Part shown: in pieces, positions 21,341-30,876 of the stretch
Numbering within the stretch: position 1 is the stretch's first letter
Layout: every line of letters begins with the position of its first letter
NCBI GenBank assembly: GCA_033558025.1
Contig: JAUCEF010000018.1
Coordinates: forward strand, 3,472,001 to 3,536,000
Length of the DNA: 64,000 nucleotides
DNA from: Phytophthora sp. 'mugwort'
Taxonomy: Eukaryota; Oomycota; Peronosporomycetes; Peronosporales; Peronosporaceae
Reading direction: 5' to 3'
The notes under the pieces: model-generated
Databases searched by the model: none
Told to the model about the DNA's origin: nothing
What the model saw: the letters and a program-made list of their open reading frames with translations, nothing else
Translations under genes and position numbers: made by a program

Positions 21341-23705
21341 ATGAAGGTCCGGAGCGGCAGCTCCTCGCGGCTGCGGCAGGTTACGGGTCTCCTGCTCGCC
21401 ACGAGTGCCCTGACCTCGGCTACCACGGCGCCCTCTCTCTACGGTACGTCCTCGACTTGATGCGCACCAACCAAAGAACAATTATGGAGGTCTAATTATT
21501 AGTGCGATGTTATGGTAATTTACCGCAGATTACAAGTATGACGGCACCACGACGTACTGCTACTGGATGGACCAGGGCATGCAGGTGTCCAACTTCGACT
21601 TCGCATACGTGCTTGAGGAGGGTATAGACTCCGAGTGCCCGCTCACCGTCACGGTAGAACAGGCCACGACTGGCACCATCTCCCCGGGCAGTGAGGTCGA
21701 ATACGCCTTCACGGCTACGCTCAATCTTAACGAAAACGTGTTCAACCTCACGAAGCTACAGACAACGGTGCCCGACCCCACCACGGGGCTCCCCATGCAG
21801 ATCGGTCACGCTAACATCCACACGTGTTCGCGCTCCACCGTGTGTGATATTTTCCGAACAGGCGCGAACCGCAAGATTGCGGACCAAGAGACGTCCAACT
21901 TTACCAGTTCCGGCACAGCCAGCTTCCGTCAGAAGGTCACATACAGCAGTGCGGGGGAGCGCAATGTATTCGCGCACATTATTCTGCCGCCCAAGGACTA
22001 TTTGGAGGAGAGTTACCACTTCATCACGTTCATTACGACCAACGTGGAGACCAGTACGAGTAGCACAGCCGACAGCGACAGCTCGGGGCTCTCGACTGGC
22101 GCTACAGTGGGCATGATCGTCGGCGGTGTAGCCCTCGTGGTAGCCGTCGTTCTCTCGGTGGTTTTCATGCGCCGCAAACGCCAGCCCGGAAATGACACTG
22201 ATCACTTTAGAAACAGTGGCTTCGGTTTGCCAGCTTCGTACGTCGCCAGCAAGTCCAAGTCCCATCTGGACTGGAATGCCGAGCCCGAAGCGCGCTTGAC
22301 GTCGCATAGCTCTGGCTGGAAGGAAAACTACAGCACGGGAGACCGCTCTGGCGGTTCTCGTGGCCCCGGTCTCAACGCCAGTGCCCTCGCATTCAATGAC
22401 CGACTCAGTCGTCAAAACAAGACGGTGTCTTCGTCAGGTTCTCTCCACTCGAGTCGCGGTCCAGTTGATATTTACAACAATTACGACACGCCCATGCAGC
22501 GGTCAGGCAACAATTTCGGTGCTTCTGGGCGTTCAGCAAGGGATCCGTTTAATCGTTCGCAGTCGATGTATCCCGACGACTCGATGTATGATGACGGTGA
22601 GTCTCGGATTGTCGAAGAAGACCCCAACCTCGAGTACGGACGCACTCCTGACCTGGAGACCTTCGGCATCGGGCCAGGCGGCCAAGGCCCTTCTTTTGAG
22701 AGCGAAACATCGATGGGAACGTCCTTCGAGTACAAGACCGATGACTCGCACTATGCTCAGTCTACGTTTAACCCGCTGCTCAATGGTTACGGCCGCGAAT
22801 CAGACCTGTCAAGCATGGGGGAGACTGACGATTACAACATGTACGAGCAGCCACCTCCCCGTATGCGTGGCGACACAATGGACGCTATACTTACTGCTAC
22901 GCCGGACGACGAAGGCAGCGAGAACGATGACGCTCGTCCCAGCTCAGTATCATCAATTGGCACTGTGGACTTTACGCAAGATGAGCCCTCTGTTCGTTCC
23001 CAGAAACCTATTACGTTCGAGCCTCTGGATGAAACGTTGACATCGTCGGGCTACGCGAAGAAAAAGACAGACAACTCGGACCTTACCAACGCCAATACCA
23101 AAAACTCGAGCGACAACACCGAGTTCACACTTCATGATAGCTCGGCCGATTTTGCTGCCTCAAACGTTAGCACTGACTATGCCAGCACTGTCGGCACGGT
23201 CGATATCGACGACAACACGAGGTTTGATAATACCGCCAACACAACCAAAAATATTGTCAATAACGCGGACATCGCTAGCGAGATCGTGCCGACGAAGTTC
23301 GAGTCCGGCGCCAGCAGCAACGGTGACTTCACGAAACCGAGCAGCCACAGTGACTTCGACGAAGGCAACAGTCTTAGCAGCGGGTTGGAGGGCTCAAGTT
23401 TCGACTCTGGCCTTGGCGGCTCGAGCTACGGCACCGATGTCACCGGTAACAGCTATGGTACGGGGCTGAGCTACGGCATGGACAGCAACAGCTATAACAC
23501 TCACCTAGATGACTCCGTACTAGATGCAACCACGACGGAAAAAGATCTCAGCAACACGCACTCGACATACGATTTCGACGACAAGTCCTTCCGTGCGTCC
23601 GACTCGTTCACCTCTTCAGCTTCACATGATGATCCAACAAGTGGCGAGGGCATCCGCCCACGACGTGTATCATCTTCAGCTGATGGCGAGAGCTACGAAT
23701 TCTAG
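21341..23705 (+). CDS. Single-pass membrane protein with long acidic/Ser-rich tail (759 aa, one intron)
   Basis: Exons 21341-21443 and 21529-23705; the 85-nt intron has GTACGT and CGCAG ends and its removal joins SLY to DYKYDG in frame. The protein opens with a signal peptide (Arg-rich n-region, then VTGLLLATSALTSA). Residues about 35-220 form a probable extracellular domain with four spaced cysteines, including CSRSTVCD, and NFT/NLT glycosylation sites. A transmembrane helix follows at about 226-250 (VGMIVGGVALVVAVVLSVVF) with a MRRKR stop-transfer. The remaining 500 residues are low-complexity, rich in Ser, Asp, Thr, Asn and Gly, with SSYGT/SYGTGL repeats near 23400-23480. I do not recognise the family. 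The layout suggests a surface receptor or cell-surface sensor with a disordered cytoplasmic tail. A start at 21341 is chosen for the signal peptide. Confidence 0.85.
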
Positions 23706-24293
23706 ACTGGTCTCTTGCGGGCAGCTTGTTAGAATTTGTATACCGTTTGTTGATGCGTCCGTTTGCGTGGTGAAGATAGTGGATTTGAAGACGCCCGCTT
23801 TCAGTCGCTTGAATATGGCATGGACGCAATGGAACGCCCGGGACTCGCAGTTTTTCTGGTTACGTGGAGCTTCTCAAGTTGCGTTTAGCCATGGGCCATC
23901 ATTGCCAGCAAGAAAATTCCGATGTGGAATATGGAGACGACAGTACCGTAGCGTTCTTTATTTTTTTTGACCTCATCTTCGCGACGATTTTTCGGCTCCC
24001 CGATGTTGGTTCTCCCTGCTATTTTTTTCAATACAGTGGTAAAGGGATCGGGCGATGCATGTAAAAGGAACTACGAAGTACAACACACGCTTATCGTATT
24101 TAAACTTTTTTTGAACACCAAACATGAACATGAAAGATCTCATTTTCATCCAGATTTAGAGAAGAAGACGATCGGGTGAGGTGTGTACTCTGCCTCCACT
24201 ATAAATACTAAACGTTTATAGCCATGTGATCTGCTGGTGATGTAGGCAGGTGATTACAGCCTTCCAATCACCACATTCAATAGAAGCGAGAGG
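23706..24293. other. Intergenic region between two plus-strand genes
   Basis: About 590 bp; 3' flank of the membrane-protein gene and upstream region of the next gene. CACATTCAATAG at 24272 resembles an initiator, 22 bp before the ATG, weakly. Confidence 0.4.
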
Positions 24294-25400
24294 ATGAGGG
24301 CCAGTGATGTTGACTCCCGCTTGAAAGAGTCAGAGGTTCAACCGTCCACAATGTCGAGGGCAAGTGTCTCCGCTTCAGGTTCACGCGGGACGTTCAGTTG
24401 TCGGAGGTGGCGGCTGTTATCAGGAACTCCCCGCAAAGACGACGATGTCTTAGACACAAGAGTCTCGGCCAGCAAACCAAATTTGATTGCTGTCACCCCT
24501 GGAATGGCGCAGCGGCCAACGACATCAGCAGTCGATTCCAGGAATTGGGCCATTGTGGCGACACCATTTGCGGTATTTCTCCCGCGTGACACGCTCGTCC
24601 CAACCATTTCTCGTAAATCTGTGGCTGCTTCAATCTTAACTTCAGCTTTTCCATTGGAAAAAGACAAGAAATTTGAGCGTGAAATGGTCATTTGCGACCA
24701 CAAACATGTGAAGGCCATGGGAAGAATGACGACGAGAATCTACCGGAGTAAATGTGTAGGAGAAGAAACGCCAGAACCAACCCGAAGACGAAAAAACCGA
24801 GAAAAACAATCGCTAAAGGATCAAATCTACCTTCCTGTTTTGTGTCAGGAGCGGACTGGTAGACTTCGAGATGTGTCACCGCGTAGTTCCAAGTTGGTAC
24901 ACCCCCCAATTCGACAAGAAAAATCTTCAATAACCACTGTGAAAAGCTTTGCAATACCAGACGCTTTGGCAGGGATGAAGCTTTTATCGTCACAGCTTCA
25001 CGAACTTCAGGCAGGTCTTGAATTTTCATCGAGTGCACGAGAGATATCAGGGTATTTTCAGCCACAGCTCGAAACTAAGATGGCATCTTCCCGCCACACT
25101 CAAACATGTAGCGTCGCTGGACAACCTCAAGATATTGGCAACAGCTCCAGTAGCATTGACACACTTTTACTTCGAGCGCTAGAGCGACCATCAGCATTCC
25201 CAGACGGGTACCAAGCTGACCACGAGGAAAACACGATGGAGTCCAGCGACATCAAAACGAAATTATTGGAAAGCATAAGTACGCAAAATAGTGAGAACGA
25301 TTTGCTACATTTGCTGAGTGCACTCGACTCTACAGGTCGAAAATCGTCTCAAGATGAATCATTACACGCTTCGGCATCCAATATCCCTCTTCTTGAATAG
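24294..25400 (+). CDS. Unrecognised protein, 368 aa
   Basis: One uninterrupted frame from ATG 24294 to TAG 25400. The product is hydrophilic and rich in Ser, Arg, Lys and Thr, with no signal peptide or membrane segment. Basic clusters occur mid-protein (EPTRRRKNREKQS near residue 160), followed by a predicted helical part with SFAIPDALAGMKLLSSQLHE, and an acidic C-terminus with LLESISTQNSENDLLHLLSAL. No domain is recognised. It lies 114 bp upstream of the coiled-coil/WD40 gene in the same orientation. Uninterrupted length, coding-like composition and location inside the gene island support a real gene; it could also be an exon of a longer transcript, since no upstream exon could be excluded. 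Confidence 0.65.
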   Translation: MRASDVDSRLKESEVQPSTMSRASVSASGSRGTFSCRRWRLLSGTPRKDDDVLDTRVSASKPNLIAVTPGMAQRPTTSAVDSRNWAIVATPFAVFLPRDTLVPTISRKSVAASILTSAFPLEKDKKFEREMVICDHKHVKAMGRMTTRIYRSKCVGEETPEPTRRRKNREKQSLKDQIYLPVLCQERTGRLRDVSPRSSKLVHPPIRQEKSSITTVKSFAIPDALAGMKLLSSQLHELQAGLEFSSSAREISGYFQPQLETKMASSRHTQTCSVAGQPQDIGNSSSSIDTLLLRALERPSAFPDGYQADHEENTMESSDIKTKLLESISTQNSENDLLHLLSALDSTGRKSSQDESLHASASNIPLLE

Positions 25401-25514
25401 TACTCCATCCTCAAAGACATTTCAGAATTAAGAAAAAAAAGAACTATGGTATGATTACTATCATGAAGAGCCATCCAATTTTACCAGAACCAAAGGGCTC
25501 TCACGTTCAGCCGA

Positions 25515-28500
25515 ATGGAGTCAGAAGAGCGTGAGACGCGACGCTCCGTTGGCTTAATGACACGGCCAGGTATACAGCAACACGGTTCGGCCGTCACAGT
25601 GGCGATGACTCGTAAACAGAAGCTTGCGAGCGCTTACAAGTATTACCAGAAGCTGGTGCAGGACTTCGATACACTCGAGCGAGAAATGGAGAGTCATAAG
25701 GAGGAACAAAGTGAGCTAGAGGCTCAGTTGGAGTGCGCACACGCGAAAATCCAAGCCTTGAAAGCTGAGGATCAGCAAATACAGCAGCTTCAACGGGAGC
25801 GAGAACGCGACCGTCAACTGGAAACATTCGTCCTGCAGCGCACTGCACTCGAAACGATCTGTACTCAAACACAAGAACTAGAAGCTCAAGAATTGCGGCT
25901 TCAAGCCGAGTTAGAAGTGCTGCAGGAAAGACAACGTGAGGTCAGCGAAACCGAAGCTCGTCGAATCCGTCGACTAGTTCATGAACGGACAACACTGCTC
26001 GAAGACGAGCTAGAGAAAGGTAAACTGGATCTGGATTACATCGCCCAAGTCGTCTATACGGCTCGTCGCCAAGAACTAAAGCAGCGAGAGAACCACGAAA
26101 TCCAGTTATTATCCGTGAAGAATCTTGTTCAAGATGTCCAGGAGCGAAGACGTCGTGACTTTGAAGTAGCAGAAGCAAACTTCCAAGCACGAATGCGCTC
26201 TTTCCAGCTCGAAAAAGAGGCACTAGCCAAGAAAACAAACGAATTGCAAGTGGCGAAGAAGCAAGCACTACAAATCTTGTCACAAAACCAGCAAGCGGCT
26301 ATCAAAGGTTTTTTTGATTCGTCATCAATTGAAGAAAAGATAGGCACTCCATCTCTAAACTTTAGAGACATTTTACAGTCGCTTCATCAAAATGGCTCGC
26401 AAGTAGAAGAGACCCAAACAATTAATCCGGATAAAACCTCTGGTCGTCGGGACTTCGTAGATACTCTTCAAGAAGCATACGCGACGATGGAACGAGGTAC
26501 TAAACGCATGGAAACGATTCAGAAGGAGCTAGAAGACCGGAAAATCGAAGCTCAAAAGCTAGGCGTTATGATTTCAGGGACAACCTGTGCTAGATACGAT
26601 GGGGCGTGGGGGATCGAGTCGTATTCTCCAGGACAATACGAGACGGTTTATTTCATACGTGGACTTGTCTTCTCGTGGATGGACACTGCAGTAGCAGAGG
26701 TTAGCGCTGAGCCAGCGAAAGAGCTTCTTGAAGTCGAGGCTAAACGCTGGAGAGCGACTCACTCGAGTATTGAGCACGGTCGTGATCGCGAGAGGAACTT
26801 TAGCTTGGCGGGACATTTACTTGCTAATTTAATGAGGGAAGTCATCGCTGAGATCGCTGGAGATATTCGATCAGAGTTTGAATCAAGTGCTTATCGTGTT
26901 CGAGGCACTATTACGACCGCAATCAAACATACTTTATTCTCGACACTGAACAACAATTTTGGGTCCCCAAAGACCAAGAAAACACCCGTCAAATGCTTAA
27001 CCTCTGCTGGCGAATTGACACTTCACTCTTCACTGTTCGAGACATCTCTCGATCATATGCGGACACTTCGAAATCGGCGAAATGATTCAAAATCGATCTC
27101 CCTCTTGCATCAATGCTGTTTGCCAATAACACAGCGAGCAGCTTCGACAATAATTTCTCCTGCACCTGTTTCGAAGAGCCCAGCAAAAAACGTGTTCGGT
27201 CTATTTAGTGCGTCGCGAGGTGGTGAAGCGCGTGCCGCAACGAAGGAAGCGCCTGGACAGCCCCAAGGTTCTACCGCGATAACCTCCAAGCCAGTTGATA
27301 CTGAGATCATTCCATTTCTTTCTTCCGACAAACCATTCTCTCCATCTTCAGTAGGTGAACTTGCCATGACATTTTGGCAGAATGGACCGCAACTTCATTT
27401 ACGAACAATCACAGCGCCATCATCACAAGGCTATTGCTCATGTTTACAGCTGTCAGTAAACGGTGACCTGTTGATCTGCGGTACTGTCGAGGGGGAGCTT
27501 ATACTCTGGGATCTGCTCCCAGATCAAACAACGATTCTCCGACTGTGGTCGCCACCAAAATCGGAACGTTCACGGATTACTCGAGTTATATTGAGTTCTG
27601 ATTCACAACTTGTGATAGCGTTCTTCAGACGGAAAAACATAAGAGTTTTTGCAATTAATCCGACTCAGATGGAGACCAACAGCGCTCATCAGGGAAAGTC
27701 AAAGCAGACAATGCACTCCGAAGACTGTTTTCCAGCTGATTCTACGAAGTACAAGCCCCGCATTCTCGAACTTTTGATGCAGATTTCAGCAGCTGATGCA
27801 CTAGCCGAACTATCATTTACGTCTGAACTTCGTGAACGAGCACCAAACGCAGTCGCGAAGGATCCTAATACGGGTTGGTCAGCCGCTGAGCTGAGCTGTG
27901 GGTCGTTCTTCGCATCCTTTTCTCTAACTGGAATGACAAGGCGGAATGCCAGCATTTTGTGCGGAACTTCGACGGGTGATCTGTTGAAACTTAACTTGAA
28001 TCCACAACGCGAAGGTGGCGCAGAACAGTTACAAGGCATTCAGGCATTGTTTGACTTCCCTGGACCAGCCGACACTGAATTACTCAATACAAAAGCTGTC
28101 AGACGCGAGTTCTTTCGAGGCCATCGACGAGCTGTGACATTTGTCTCGTGCGTGCATCGAGAGAGCAGCGAATCGAAACCCAGTGAGATTTTAAGCGTGG
28201 ACCAGGACGGCATCGTGTGCGTCTGGGAATACAACGCCTCCAAATTTACTGGATTCGGGTGGTTCGAGCCCAGTTTGAGGTTACGTCTGGAGCTCACGTG
28301 CGCCACCTCCGATCTTGTAACACCAACGCTCGTAGTATTGACGCCTAATGCTCCGAAGGGATTTCCATCCAAGCGACTGGCACTTCCATCCAAGCGACTG
28401 GCACTTCCATCGGATAAATTTGCGTCTGACAAGTTGCATGGCGAGATGCTGCAAGTCGCTCTGACGCCGGATGATAAACGACTCGTGTGTATGATTTTCT

Positions 28501-28943
28501 ATGCTGATCCGACGAAGAAGGAGGTGACTGGAACTCTCCGTTTCGTACAGATTCTCACCTCTTCTATGCGGCAGGATCGGGTGCAGTTGAATGTGGATTT
28601 TGCTGGAGGCAACGGTGCGCCTCGATTTGCGCTTACCACGAACTTTCTTCTACTGTTGGCCCACAACTTCGTGCGAGTGTACATATTGCAAACAGGAAAA
28701 GAGGCCCGAGAGCCTATTTCACTCTCGACTCCAGGTCAGCAGCTTGTCTTCAACAATATCACATGTAGCACTACTCCCAAGTCAAACTTCACGGCAAAAC
28801 CTAAATCTCCTATGAAAGCAACTCGAAGACAAAAAGCAGACCCCATTACGATAACTTTTGTCGTATCGGGTGATCAGCATTCTCGTCTACTTGTCCATTC
28901 GTTTACTGCTTCCTCGCTACAAAAATTTAGAAAAGACAGCTAA
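25515..28943 (+). CDS. Coiled-coil and WD40-like repeat protein, 1142 aa
   Basis: One open frame from ATG 25515 to TAA 28943. Residues about 35-270 and 310-365 form long coiled coils dense in Glu, Gln, Arg and Leu (ALETICTQTQELEAQELRLQ). Residues about 370-520 are a mixed helical region. From about residue 620 to the end the sequence shows WD40-like blades: LQLSVNGDLLICGTVEGEL, then LILWDLLPDQT; RVILSSDSQLVIAFF; ILSVDQDGIVCVWEY; and QVALTPDDKRLVCMIF. Near 28363-28404 a 21-bp unit is duplicated, giving PSKRLAL twice. An N-terminal coiled coil with a C-terminal beta-propeller would fit a scaffold or a dynein intermediate chain-like protein in a zoospore-forming organism, but that is a guess; no specific family is recognised. 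Confidence 0.8.
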   Translation: MESEERETRRSVGLMTRPGIQQHGSAVTVAMTRKQKLASAYKYYQKLVQDFDTLEREMESHKEEQSELEAQLECAHAKIQALKAEDQQIQQLQRERERDRQLETFVLQRTALETICTQTQELEAQELRLQAELEVLQERQREVSETEARRIRRLVHERTTLLEDELEKGKLDLDYIAQVVYTARRQELKQRENHEIQLLSVKNLVQDVQERRRRDFEVAEANFQARMRSFQLEKEALAKKTNELQVAKKQALQILSQNQQAAIKGFFDSSSIEEKIGTPSLNFRDILQSLHQNGSQVEETQTINPDKTSGRRDFVDTLQEAYATMERGTKRMETIQKELEDRKIEAQKLGVMISGTTCARYDGAWGIESYSPGQYETVYFIRGLVFSWMDTAVAEVSAEPAKELLEVEAKRWRATHSSIEHGRDRERNFSLAGHLLANLMREVIAEIAGDIRSEFESSAYRVRGTITTAIKHTLFSTLNNNFGSPKTKKTPVKCLTSAGELTLHSSLFETSLDHMRTLRNRRNDSKSISLLHQCCLPITQRAASTIISPAPVSKSPAKNVFGLFSASRGGEARAATKEAPGQPQGSTAITSKPVDTEIIPFLSSDKPFSPSSVGELAMTFWQNGPQLHLRTITAPSSQGYCSCLQLSVNGDLLICGTVEGELILWDLLPDQTTILRLWSPPKSERSRITRVILSSDSQLVIAFFRRKNIRVFAINPTQMETNSAHQGKSKQTMHSEDCFPADSTKYKPRILELLMQISAADALAELSFTSELRERAPNAVAKDPNTGWSAAELSCGSFFASFSLTGMTRRNASILCGTSTGDLLKLNLNPQREGGAEQLQGIQALFDFPGPADTELLNTKAVRREFFRGHRRAVTFVSCVHRESSESKPSEILSVDQDGIVCVWEYNASKFTGFGWFEPSLRLRLELTCATSDLVTPTLVVLTPNAPKGFPSKRLALPSKRLALPSDKFASDKLHGEMLQVALTPDDKRLVCMIFYADPTKKEVTGTLRFVQILTSSMRQDRVQLNVDFAGGNGAPRFALTTNFLLLLAHNFVRVYILQTGKEAREPISLSTPGQQLVFNNITCSTTPKSNFTAKPKSPMKATRRQKADPITITFVVSGDQHSRLLVHSFTASSLQKFRKDS
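28363..28404 (+). repeat. 21-bp in-frame tandem duplication
   Basis: Two perfect copies of a unit starting TTCCATCCAAGCGACTGG, followed by a partial third TTCCATC. Adds seven residues to the WD40-like gene. Confidence 0.9.
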
Positions 28944-28993
28944 TACCGCACGCATTTCGCTGATCCAATTGTTATTGTTTCACTTTGTCATGA

Positions 28994-30670
28994 TTATCTC
29001 TGGTTGGAGCGCCACGTTGTCAATTGGTTCGCTTCCAGAAGCGCTGGTGTCTGGGCATGTTGTGTCTGGAACGTACTGTCGTGAACCAGTCGAACGTACT
29101 CAGCCACCTCTGAAGGACCATTTCCGTCGCATTTCTCGTTGAAGAGGAAGAACGTGGTGTTGGCAGGCAACGATAGTCGCAGCCCGCGCGAAAATACGTG
29201 GTCAATCTTGGTCTCTACGTTATTTAACGCTTCTTCCGACTCGCTGATCACGTTAACCGCGAAAATTCCACCAGGGACAAGTAGACGTTTTGCTGTATGC
29301 AGGAAACTCGAGTCTAGCATTCCAACCGGTGGGGCTCGTACTCCTTCGCAGCTCTCACCAGTCTCAACATCGAGCACCAACATATCAAGCGTTTGATTCT
29401 CTTTTTGCTCCTTGAGAAAATCTTCACCCGATTTCTCGTGGATCACAAGTCGTGCGTCACGCTCCAAAGCCGCAGCAACCCCAAAAAAACGCTTCGCAAT
29501 TGCATTCACCTGCCTGCTCGGCTCGATAGCATCAAGCTGCCCGAGTTCCTGTGGTGAATGATGCTCCAAAAGGAATAGCGGAAGCGTACACGCTCCAGCA
29601 CCTATCACGGATACGCGTAGTGGTGGTGATTGTTTGTCTCGCTTGGGCAACCACGCAAGAGACATACACAACGCCCGGTGAACATCAAGCGCTAATGTGC
29701 TTCGAATAAACTGAGGCTCCGACTCGGTACTGGCATCCGGCATCTCGCAAAACGCTACCTCGCTCTGTGTCAAGTGCAGACGATCGTTAAACACGAAGCT
29801 CCGCGTGGGGTTCGATGCTCCATCGAAGTAGCTGTCCAATACAGTCACCTCGTCGTCATTGAAGACAATTCGTCTAGAAAACTTTTCCAAGAACTCGGTC
29901 TTGTACTGCGTCATAAATTCTGGCTCGACTTCTCGCAAGTCCCGTAGCATTTGCTGAAGCTCGTCATACGTGTAGTTCTCGCCGGATCGGTGGATCTAGC
30001 ACAGTGATACACAATTTCATCAGTCCTTCATCCTAATAAACCCCTCATTCGCCACTTTAACTCCTCACATCGTGCATAATGATATCAGGCATTACGTCGT
30101 CGAAGGAATAAGCAGGAACGCCCTCATCCTTGTCCTCTTGAGTTACATTGATACCTTCACAGTCTGCAGCCGCGAGTTGCCAGTCATAGTCGGACACAAG
30201 ATGCTGCGGCCACCACGGGAACGTCCGGCACTGCGTCGGCCTCGCTATAGCACCAACAGGCGAAGAGAGTTAAGATAAACGCTGAGAAATCGGGTAGCCA
30301 TGTGCAGTGCTTTGAGCGGAAAACCTTGGTAGACGGAGCACTTGGATCCTTGTAAGAAGATGCACTGCTTGTCGTCAGGTGTCTGTTTCAGAACCATTTG
30401 CATCCTCTTGTGTCCATCGACGTTTTCCTCGACTGTATGCGTGAATTTCCGCTTGAACTCACCCACTGACGATTCTGTGGCTGCGGCCAGCTCTTCCACC
30501 TCTCCGTCGTTCACACGCACGCGGCCGCCGCTTCCTGTGCAGCACTTGCCGCAGCATGTACAGCGGAAGCGCAGCCGAACTTCCTCCCGACTCGATGACC
30601 AGCTCTGCAGCCCTCGCACTCGCATCAGCCGGCACACTGACGGCCGCAAGTTTGCTCTATTGTACATCAT
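28994..30670 (-). CDS. YkgJ-type Cys-cluster domain fused to METTL13-like methyltransferase (507 aa, two introns)
   Basis: Exons 30670-30325, 30244-30069 and 29995-28994; introns of 80 nt (GTTTTC...ATAG) and 73 nt (GTGAGG...CTAG). Both splices keep frame: CSVYQ joins ARPTQCRTFPWW, and VMPDIIMHD joins IHRSGENYTYDEL. Residues about 1-30 are Arg-rich and could target mitochondria. Residues 35-160 form a YkgJ/CxxCxxCC domain (FRCTCCGKCC at 35-44, CIFL near 104, CSVYQARPTQCR near 111-122), known to chelate Zn or Fe-S. Residues about 190-507 are a spermidine-synthase-like Rossmann methyltransferase: VSVIGAGACTLPLFLLEHH (SAM motif I), DAIEPS, LDMLVLDVE, GVRAPPVGMLDSSFL and LLVPGGIFAVNVISE. The last two blocks resemble the C-terminal domain of METTL13, an eEF1A methyltransferase. 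Without the second splice the first part would stop at TAA just inside the intron, so two separate genes remain possible. It shares a 206-bp divergent promoter with threonyl-tRNA synthetase. Confidence 0.82.
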
Positions 30671-30876
30671 TTTTCGTAGGTATCGCTTTGGTTGATCGAT
30701 GCGAAGGCGGCCTCGATTAGATAAAACTATGTAAATTGATACGATTAGTTTACATATCGTATTAGTAATGTGCGATTTTCATATGTCCGTCATAACGTTA
30801 ATAAAAACATTTCATTCAATTATTTTTTATTTTTCTCTACCAATCAATACGCATCGAGTCATTGACCAATACCAAT
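30671..30876. promoter_or_regulatory. Divergent promoter with oomycete-like initiator
   Basis: 206 bp between the two start codons. On the plus strand TTCATTCAATTATTTTTTAT begins at 30811 and fits the oomycete initiator TCATTYY plus flanking T-rich element; this would put transcription of the synthetase about 65 bp before its ATG. An AT-rich stretch lies centrally. No clear initiator was seen on the minus strand. Confidence 0.55.

Noticed and set aside
21756..22415. Minus-strand open frame of 219 codons
   Set aside because: It is antisense to the membrane-protein gene, whose signal peptide, splice site and transmembrane helix are convincing.
22360..23040. Plus-strand frame of 226 codons in another phase
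   Set aside because: Overlaps the membrane-protein tail in a shifted frame; low-complexity composition explains its length.
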